64,000 nt of DNA from Linnemannia hyalina (Eukaryota > Mortierellomycota > Mortierellomycetes > Mortierellales > Mortierellaceae). The position numbers were made by a program, and so were the translations under genes. Position 1 is the first letter of the stretch; every line of letters begins with the position of its first letter. Shown here piece by piece: positions 56,948 to 64,000 of the stretch. The stretch lies in NCBI GenBank assembly GCA_019671135.1, contig JAHRHY010000002.1, forward strand, positions 3,549,501 through 3,613,500, in the 5' to 3' direction. The notes under the pieces are model-generated. The model was not told the origin of the DNA and did no database searches. It saw only the letters and a program-made list of their open reading frames with translations.

Positions 56948-58849
56948 ATGACCTCAGCCGGCTCCCGCTTCTTTGACATTCCAGAACTGACCCATATAGT
57001 CGTGGCATACCTCGACAAAAACGACATCTCAACACTTGTACAGACCAGCCGTCAGCTCTGTCGACTCTGCGAGCCATTACTTTACGCCGACCTGTGCCTC
57101 GACTATGACTCCCGAGAAGCCAATCTTTTCGATTCTTATGATGCCATTATCGCCCTCTCAAGGAACGTCCAGCATATCAGGAGGCTAACGATCTCAGTCA
57201 TTGATATCGCCATGCTTTTCAATTGCATGCTCGCTTTTCTGGAGGCCACCAAGGATCCCACTGTCGACAACACTCAGGAGGACCGACCCGATTGGCTCCC
57301 AACTCCAGACCCCAGCTCACCGTGGATTATACCCATACCGCTGATAACGAATTTGGAACGACTTGACGCCAATCTCTTCAAAAAACCGCAATATATCGGT
57401 TCATGTCCGTACTATCTCCACAGCTGCGAAGATCCTCAGACCACCCTACTTCAAATTTCCTGGATCGTCAGTCTCAACCCACGTCTGATGGGCCTGAAAA
57501 TAGTGCGACCTTTCATTTCTAACGCAAATGACTTGAACGCCTTGTCCAACTCGCTCTCTGGATTGGCGCGGTTAGAGACTTTGGACTTGGATGGGATCGT
57601 TGCTCGCGAGGAGGCTTGGGAGCTGATTGGGCGGACGATTTTCGACAGGTGCAGTTCGAGCGTGCAAGCTATATCAGTCAACATGGACCAATATTCTTAT
57701 ACCGCTGGGTTAGTCAAGGGCCACAACTGGAGCGATGCAGAGCAACAACAGGAACATGACGATTTACAGCCGGCGACACCGATACCAGCTGCGCGAAAAG
57801 CATTGCGGGATCTCACCATGTGGTTTCTCGGCGAAGTCGCTTCCGGGCAAGCCCTCGTCGCCATACTCCAGCGCTGTCCCGACCTCCAACGACTATCTTT
57901 ACCAGGGATTCAAGGTCAAGTCAGCGGCAGTGCAATTGGTCGCGCCCTAGGCGCTCACTGTCCCAAGCTACGCAGCCTATCATTCTCAAATTTCAACTTT
58001 TACGGAAACATGACAATCCCGGTCAAGATTATGCTGGCGGTGCCAAAGCAACAGATCGAGGAGTTCCAATGGTTCAACTCATTTGAGCGTCTGGGCGGCG
58101 ACAGGGCTGACTGGATGTGGCGTCGACACTCGGACGTTCTTAGGAAAGTGGTCTTTGAGAGTTGCTTTCATGTGGCGAGCGATGCTATACGAACAATACT
58201 CACGGTCTGTCCAGCGCTCGAGCACTTTCAGATGCAGATTAATTCGTTTGATCATGTCCATGGTGGGTTCATCGAGTTGTCGGATGCTGTTGAGAGTCCC
58301 TGGGTCTGCACCAAACTGAAGATCCTGGATCTTGGTGTCGCCATCCATGAGATGCCCGACTTGGAGCCCGGTCAAGAGCCCTACTACACGAGGACACCGA
58401 TTGTTGGTCTGACTGATGATGAGGAGCAGCAACTCGTCCTGTATGAGAGATTGTACCGCCAGATCGGGGTATTGACGAGCCTGACCCATTTGGCGTTGCG
58501 AGTGGTGTTGTTGGACAGGGACCATCCTATGGGTGTCCATTACCATGACAGAAACAGGTCGTTCCCGGCGATGTTGAGTCTCAAAGACGAGCAGACGGGC
58601 CGACCGGGGTATCTGGACTTGTTCCAGGGGTTGACACAACTGGAAGAGCTCAGGGGATCGATGAATACGAGCGATAAGGAGACGGCGGTGACGACGGGTT
58701 GGGGGGAAGCGCAATGGATGTCTCGACATTGGCCCGCGTTGAAGGTTGCGGCGTTTGGTGGTAGTTATGACAGGCTGTCTGAGCCGTTCCAGTGGCTTTA
58801 TAGGGAGCTTGGTTTGAAGGTGGACACGACGCCCCTTTTTCGGTGGTGA
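56948..58849 (+). CDS. F-box/LRR protein, tandem copy 2
   Basis: This is an intronless frame of 633 residues, exactly the length of its upstream sister. The F-box region reads FFDIPELTHIVVAYLDKNDI, then TLVQTSRQLCRLCEPLLYAD. Leucine-rich repeats follow (RCPDLQRLSLPGIQGQ, HCPKLRSLSFSNFN, VCPALEHFQMQINSF, VCTKLKILDLGVAIHEMP). Both copies end in a conserved aromatic pair before the stop (FFQW and LFRW). The gap to copy 1 is 313 bp and carries its own leader (CATCACCATCACAAATG), so the two are transcribed separately. It should be a substrate adaptor of SCF ligases. Divergence over most of the length suggests an old duplication with a recent exchange in one tract. Confidence 0.88.
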   Translation: MTSAGSRFFDIPELTHIVVAYLDKNDISTLVQTSRQLCRLCEPLLYADLCLDYDSREANLFDSYDAIIALSRNVQHIRRLTISVIDIAMLFNCMLAFLEATKDPTVDNTQEDRPDWLPTPDPSSPWIIPIPLITNLERLDANLFKKPQYIGSCPYYLHSCEDPQTTLLQISWIVSLNPRLMGLKIVRPFISNANDLNALSNSLSGLARLETLDLDGIVAREEAWELIGRTIFDRCSSSVQAISVNMDQYSYTAGLVKGHNWSDAEQQQEHDDLQPATPIPAARKALRDLTMWFLGEVASGQALVAILQRCPDLQRLSLPGIQGQVSGSAIGRALGAHCPKLRSLSFSNFNFYGNMTIPVKIMLAVPKQQIEEFQWFNSFERLGGDRADWMWRRHSDVLRKVVFESCFHVASDAIRTILTVCPALEHFQMQINSFDHVHGGFIELSDAVESPWVCTKLKILDLGVAIHEMPDLEPGQEPYYTRTPIVGLTDDEEQQLVLYERLYRQIGVLTSLTHLALRVVLLDRDHPMGVHYHDRNRSFPAMLSLKDEQTGRPGYLDLFQGLTQLEELRGSMNTSDKETAVTTGWGEAQWMSRHWPALKVAAFGGSYDRLSEPFQWLYRELGLKVDTTPLFRW

Positions 58850-59409
58850 TTACGTACATTTTTTTCTGTGAGTGCTCGCCTGGAATGAAATAAATATGTT
58901 TTGTTTGTGAATGGGTATGTGAGAGAATGAATTGTTGACCATGGTATTGAGGCCGATGATGATGATTATTATTATTATAAGTACGAGAATGACGACCGGT
59001 AAGTCAACAATATCGACGCATGAGACGGTGCCTTTCTTCGTCCCCTTCACCATTGTTAATAAAAACACCTTTATCTTCGTTTCAATCGAGAGGTACAAAG
59101 AACCAACATATATGAACCAGAGTTGTCCAAAGAAAAAGAAGATCGTCGGGGAGGGCCAAATGCTTCGTTTATTCTTGTTGTGGTGTGCAGTGCAAGACTT
59201 TGAAGTACTCGTACCCTCCGATGGCAGAGCAGTGACCATCTAGTACAACTAGCAAAGCTGTCATCTCCGCCTACTGGCGAGGAGATCCTCTGTCCTTTGA
59301 AACGCCAGTCCACCTCAAAATGCAGCAGCGGGTCCAGCCCACTGCAACCGATAAGGCCTCTCCTGATCCAACGAGACCACTCCTGACGGTCCGATCGCCA
59401 TTATCCGAA
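58850..59409. other. Convergent intergenic region
   Basis: The region holds the 3' ends of the tandem F-box copy 2 (AATAAA near 58890) and of the BORCS5-like gene. A short ATT-repeat lies at 58965-58978. No gene is supported. Confidence 0.5.
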
Positions 59410-60961
59410 TCAAGGACCAGGCGCAGGCGCAGGCTTATTTGCCAACCTCCGCAAGTTGTCAGAAGCCCTCATCGTCCCCTGCCCCTGGCCAACACTAGAA
59501 TCCTGTACTATATCCGCGCTCCGTGATCGGGGGATCGGACTCACCGACAACAGCCCTCCACCACCAGCATCCATAGCCAGGCTCCCGAATGTGGAGTCCA
59601 GATCTGATATTGATGTTGACTGCATTGGAAGAAAGTTGAGTGAACTCGATGCTAGCGCCATACTGGCCCGAGCCTTGGGGACTGCAAGCGCTGTCGTCCG
59701 CGATGGTGCATAGTGCAGGTGTTGGTACCCCTGACTTGTCCCTATTGTTGTCGTTGCACCAGTTCCTGTCGCAGACATAGCAGCAGTAGTAGTCGTAGGT
59801 CTCCGATTCAATGGCGTCGTGTTCTGGCCCAGCAGCGCCAACCCCGACGGCGCGGAAAACCTGCTCTCAGGACTGGAATCTATTGACGACGACTTTGTCG
59901 CTCCTGTCGATGTGTATCCACGATGATGGTGTTGCTCGGGTGGTTGATGAAGGTATTGGTAGAGGTGTGGGTATGCCGATTCTGAGATCCCGACGACCCC
60001 TGCTTCTGTGGGGAGGGCATCTGATATGAGGTTGAGTTTGTCGACTATCCCGTGTAGTAACGTCGTCGTCGTCTGTGCCTGCTTCGACAACGCGTGAACT
60101 AGTAATTGCCACACGTAATTAATACAAGTCAGCAAGTCATGTTTATACCTTCCCCGCAACACGCTAGCTATGCCCTCAGAGTAAAACCTGGGACACCGCA
60201 CATAAGGAAAGGGCAAATACCTGATAGAAGTTCGCCAGAGTTGGTCTTGGCTTGTTGATGAATGGCGGTCAGTTCCTGGACAGCTCCCGTAGTGAAGTCA
60301 TCTAATGCCCTCATCTTTGTCCCGAGCGACCTCTGGAACTCTTGAATGTCCTGTCCGCACCGTTTGCTGTGACCATTGATCTGAACTAAAATGTCGACCA
60401 GCACACTTGGGTTGAACGCTAATTCCGTCGATGCTATATTTCATTGCGTACGGCAAAGTGACACATGTGTTAGAGTTGGTACTGAGAGAGGAACAGAACT
60501 CCAAGGTACGGTTACTAAGTTAAAAAAAGGTTTACCACCACGGGAGTCGGCAGAAGTAGAGAATGCGCCAAAGACGCTCGTCAACGAGAAATGGGACGGA
60601 GCATCCGGCACGACCAACGGCTCAAACTAAAAAAAAAGGCGATTGGAAACAAGACAAAGACCCAATGTGTCAAAAAACGCGCGCTTCTTTCACCAATAAC
60701 AACAATGTTGCACATTTGAAGCAGCTTGGAAGTATAGCTGTACCTTAGGGAGAGCGCGAAGTGCTACCAGGGCCTCATCCTCCTGCTCCTCGTTCGGATC
60801 AACAACACGAATAATGCCCTATATCAGCAAACAAGAGCAACAGTATGTTTTGGAGCTCTGGTAAGAAAATAACATCCTGTTATTGGTGCCAAGCCCACTT
60901 TTCAAGACCGTGCTGCTACAAAAGGACAATGAGAGTGATGCCTTACTGGGTCTTGGTCCAT
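59410..60961 (-). CDS. BORCS5-like BORC complex subunit
   Basis: Five exons, 60961-60947, 60818-60744, 60626-60536, 60433-60221 and 60095-59410, join in frame to give 359 residues. The order of features matches animal BORCS5: a short segment with VVDPNEEQEDEALVALRALP leading into FEPLVVP (compare the I-P-x-F-x-P-L motif), then a long helical region (LVDILVQINGHSKRCGQDIQ, then EFQRSLGTKMRALDDF, ALSKQAQTTTTLLHGIVDKL). BORC sits on lysosomes or endosomes and recruits Arl8 for kinesin-driven transport. The animal protein is about 196 residues; here a Ser/Thr/Pro-rich tail of about 180 residues is added. The N-terminus MDQDPG lacks the Gly-2 needed for myristoylation. The match is by pattern and memory, so the family call is moderate; the gene model itself is firm. 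Confidence 0.65.
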
Positions 60962-61414
60962 GTGCTAAGTATGTAGTGTGTGTGACCTGAGTGAGTATGA
61001 GAGGGTTGGAATGGGTTGCACTCTGGGGTGATTGCCGAAGGTTGCTGTCGTTCGTTGTTGGAGAAGAGGAATGAAAGAAAAGTGAATTCGCAACCATGCG
61101 ACGCCCAACCCAACCGCTCGAAGGTGAACGTTGCCAAGGTTAAGGGGATCGCAGTAATTTTCTTCCTTTGCAGCTTTTGACCCCATTGCTCCTTCTTTAC
61201 TCTTCCTTTCTCTCAACACCTCCATTCCTCCGTCAACGAACACCTCAACTGATCACCAGAACTCACGCGCGAAGCACGCCAGACACCTTCAAGTAAGGGA
61301 GCACACAGGAGCCCACAAGCAACGACAACACCCTCACAGAGACCCCCCCCCAAATTCGCAAAAACCACCTACCGGAAACACGTTTTCGTACCAGGATATT
61401 ATCGAATCTCAAGA
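60962..61414. promoter_or_regulatory. Divergent promoter region
   Basis: This region is shared by the BORCS5-like gene (leftward) and the SMAP-domain gene (rightward). It holds a CTCTTCCTTTCTCTC tract near 61200 and a run of eight to nine C near 61344. No site could be assigned. Confidence 0.45.
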
Positions 61415-62274
61415 ATGCCCGCAACACCACCGCCACCACCGCCGCCTCCAATCAAGGACACTGCACCAATCGCTCCTCCACCACCTCCGCCTCCAGAAAC
61501 CCAAGATGCATCAACACCAACACCAACACTCCCTCCACCACCGCCACCAGCAAGCGCCTCTCGACCTCAAGATCCCACCGCGTCCAGTCCTCCACAACCA
61601 GTATCGAACTCGATCTCAGAACAAGCCGATCAGCCGGCTCCCAGGCCACGCAGGAAACGTCGCTTCTCGCCCTCTGCGCAGGACCCCGTTCCCGTCCAAG
61701 CACCCACACCTGCTGCTCCTACTCCTTCATCACAGATACACCAGTCGTCTAATACCACCACCACCACTGCATCCTCTACAAATTCGTCGTCGACAAGATC
61801 AAAACTATTGACAGCAAACGAGTGGGAAAAGACCGCCTTTGTCGGTGACGCCAGCGGCGAGAAGCGCATGAAGTTCCTAAGACTAAGTAAGTATCATCCA
61901 TTTATCACCCTCTTGAACACACGCAGCTGGATAAAATATCCGAGAGCGAGCACGTCCTGACCCATCATCATCATCCCTCTCATACAAACAACTCCACTCC
62001 AATAGTGGGATTAGGAAAGTCGACAAAGATTGAAGCAAAGCCCGAGAACGCAGAAGATGCCGTAAGTCTCAATTCCTCTACCTTTTCACTCTCCTGCTCA
62101 CGCGCTTTCGATTTTTTTTTTTTTCCAAATCAATAACCAACGCGATCTATATCCTCCTTGTCGCCTTGTTCACAAAAAAACTAGTCCCTCGAAGCATCAA
62201 GACGACTGAAGCAATCATACGACATGGAGCGGCAATATGAGCAAGGTCGGAAAGGCCAACATCGCTTCAAATAA
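61415..62274 (+). CDS. Small-acidic-protein (SMAP) domain protein, Pro-rich
   Basis: Three exons, 61415-61886, 62006-62061 and 62185-62274, give 205 residues. The N-terminal 65 residues are nearly pure proline runs split by acidic and Ala segments. A basic patch (PRPRRKRRFSP, about 75-90) could be a nuclear signal. The C-terminal 60 residues match the SMAP domain seen in small acidic proteins and in some splicing-related proteins: NEWEKTAFVGDASGEKRMKF, LRLMGLGK, then LEASRRLKQSYDMERQYEQG. The domain's molecular role is not well defined. The polyproline may bind SH3, WW or profilin partners. The stop lies only 105 bp from the convergent VPS39 stop. Confidence 0.85.
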
Positions 62275-62379
62275 AATCGCCCAGTCCTCCTCTCTCGACA
62301 GATATTAGGCACTTTCAATGAATTCCAAGCAATATTTTATTCTGGCAGAACGACGGCGAAAGATCGTGCTGTAGCCATT

Positions 62380-64000
62380 TTACGTGCGCCAGTGCCCCAT
62401 CGCAGCCATCGTCTCCTTGCACGAGTAATGAACCACAACTCCATCCGGGAACACTGCAAACACACTATGTTACATAGGAGAAGGTGAAAAGGCAACTATG
62501 TGAGTGAGAAGGCGACAACCAACGTAGGCATACAGTACAGTCTTGTTCAGCGTGCTTAAAAAATAATAACGATCCATGTAAGTTTACCTGTTGCCAATAC
62601 GCTTGTTGCATTTCGGACACATCCTGTCTTCCGTGATCTTGACGCGCCTTGACCGATAGAATGTCAATTGCTCCTGCGTCTACAGTGCATCGCCAATGCC
62701 AAAAAAAATAATTGATAATGTCAGTTTCTACCGCAAATATCTGACAGCAATAACATCTTCTTAACAATCCTTGATAAATACTGTACCTGGAGACGCTCAG
62801 CTTTGAGCATATTTTTGACAATCATGTCCATATGCTTCGTCTTGTTGCTCTCACGGATCGATTTTTCGAAAAACTTGAACAATTGGTCGATCCTGGTCGA
62901 GGCTGGCAGCAGTGCCATCACCTACACATTACATTTTAAGCAGTGAACCGTAGTCAAATGTCAGAAAGTGATCGAGAGACATAAAAGTCACCACTTGAAG
63001 TACGGAGCAAGCAATTGAACAACTTACAGCGGAAGGATCGATATGGGTTCCGTGGCGGGTCAAGATATCAAGAGCCGGTTCCAGCATAGGCTTCTCGCGG
63101 TTTGGCGGCCTCAGGTATACCTTCAACAGCAACAGGTACACATTTTTGGTTGGATCGTTGCTGTTAAAGTTCTTGATACAGTACCTACATGGTTATCATT
63201 GAACATAAAAAAAGGAAGAGTACTGAGTAAAAAATACTTTGAAGACAAAGGGAAGCGTTAAGGAAAAAAAATATAACGATACGTACTCTTCAGCGGCCTG
63301 GAAGTTATTGAGTTTGTGAACGTAAATGTTCAGCGCCTGGTCATGCTGTCCAATGCGGCTCAGCAAGATCGCTCTTTCCTCGTAGCAGCCTATTTACATT
63401 GGCACAAACAAAATAAAGTACGCGGTTAGGCATCTCCCTGATTTTGTCCACATAAACAGATGAAAATGCGATCAATTTAAAAGGGCTCACTTACTGTCGA
63501 CAGGAAGACGACTGAGAATACGCTCCGCCTTGTACGAGGTGGATTCGTCCAAGAACTGCAACAGCTTCGCCTTTGTTTTGATTATGTCCTCTTCGTTGTC
63601 GGGTGTTGAGGAGTCGCGCTGGATTTGGGCAAGATACGAGACAACAAGGGTATTGTGAAAGTCCGAGGTCTTGTCACCCAGCTCATGAATGACATGCTCC
63701 AAGTAAACGACACACAGGTCCAGCGACAGCCTCTCCAGATATGCCATAATCTTGTATCTCGGTAACGTGTCGATCTCTGGTTCATCGTCAATGAAGATCT
63801 TCATGGCAACCTCAGGGTCCAGCTCCAAGATCCACGTTCCAAACTCGAGTATGAGAGGGAGGTGGTCGACGCCCAATCGCTGCAAGTAGTTAACTGTAGG
63901 AAGAACACCATTCATCTCGCCAGGGTTCGCATGAATAGTCTTCAACAGCTCCAATGCTTTGCGATGAAGCTGTTTGCCTCTGTAAAAGTCCACCAACTCC
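62380..64000 (-). CDS. VPS39: VPS39/Vam6, C-terminal part (partial)
   Basis: The gene runs off the window. The visible exons are 64000-63495, 63389-63287, 63184-63028, 62921-62787, 62679-62588 and 62464-62380, all in phase. They encode the clathrin-repeat helical solenoid (LVDFYRGKQLHRKALELLK, YLEHVIHELGDKTSDFHN, LLSRIGQHDQALNIYVHKL) and the C-terminal zinc-binding end (KITEDRMCPKCNKRIGNS, then FAVFPDGVVVHYSC). That end is characteristic of Vps39, the HOPS subunit that binds Rab7/Ypt7 on vacuoles and helps membranes tether and fuse; it is also linked to the vCLAMP mitochondrial contact. The protein ends HWRT. The N-terminal CNH domain is outside the window. Confidence 0.93.

Noticed and set aside
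1..64000. CRISPR arrays, rRNA genes, tRNA genes
   Set aside because: None seen: there are no regularly spaced direct repeats with unique spacers, no rRNA-like blocks, and no cloverleaf with A and B boxes recognised by eye. A tRNA could be missed without a covariance scan such as tRNAscan-SE.

Overview
The window is nuclear DNA of a filamentous fungus, most likely Mucoromycota and probably Mortierellomycota. I infer this from several features. Introns are frequent, mostly 60-300 nt, start GTAAGT/GTATGT and end almost always in TAG. Promoters are pyrimidine-rich, highly used genes are rich in C-ending codons, and there are F-box/leucine-rich genes of a type expanded in that group. No species was assigned and no homology search was run. 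All gene models were spliced by hand from reading frames and splice signals.

Layout. 0-7.2 kb: 5' part of an F-box/LRR gene (minus) with an in-frame UGA, a His/Gln-rich mini-protein (plus), the tRNA pseudouridine synthase PUS3/Deg1 (plus) and a protein kinase (minus). 8.6-10.6 kb: a Ted1/PGAP5-type metallophosphoesterase (plus). 10.9-15.0 kb: the SCF substrate receptor Cdc4 (minus). 17.0-20.5 kb: a BZZ1-type F-BAR/C1/SH3/SH3 actin regulator (minus, 11 exons). 21.2 kb: ribosomal protein eL22 (plus). 23.7-25.9 kb: an SRA1-domain protein (plus). 27.5-29.9 kb: a Q-rich protein kinase with an HGDLH catalytic loop (plus). 30.0-31.6 kb: a divergent pair, a small unknown (minus) and AIM41 (plus). 32.8-37.9 kb: a 1,540-residue protein with a PH-like fold (plus). 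38.1-39.7 kb: a CHIP/STUB1 ubiquitin ligase (minus). 41.1-43.4 kb: a 4CL-like acyl-CoA synthetase with a possible peroxisomal signal (plus). 44.8-46.9 kb: an aquaglyceroporin (plus).

From 47 to 59 kb the character changes to an accessory island. It holds a decayed minus-strand gene with an E-x-K core, a multi-exon plus-strand gene with a PD-(D/E)XK-like core and a 3' frameshift, another decayed exon cluster, a ~35-bp degenerate minisatellite, a likely LINE reverse-transcriptase relic, and two tandem 633-residue F-box/LRR paralogues sharing a near-identical tract. Beyond 59 kb housekeeping genes resume: a BORCS5-like lysosome-positioning subunit (minus), a small-acidic-protein-domain gene (plus) and the 3' part of VPS39 (minus, running off the window).

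Themes: ubiquitin ligase substrate selection (Cdc4, CHIP, three F-box genes) and endolysosomal or membrane traffic (VPS39, BORCS5-like, BZZ1, Ted1-like) recur, but neighbours are independent genes and there is no operon-like cluster. The most unusual features are the UGA-CUA stop inside the first F-box gene, the nuclease-fold-like island, the gene-conversion-like tract in the tandem F-box pair, and a possible mitochondrial isoform of PUS3.
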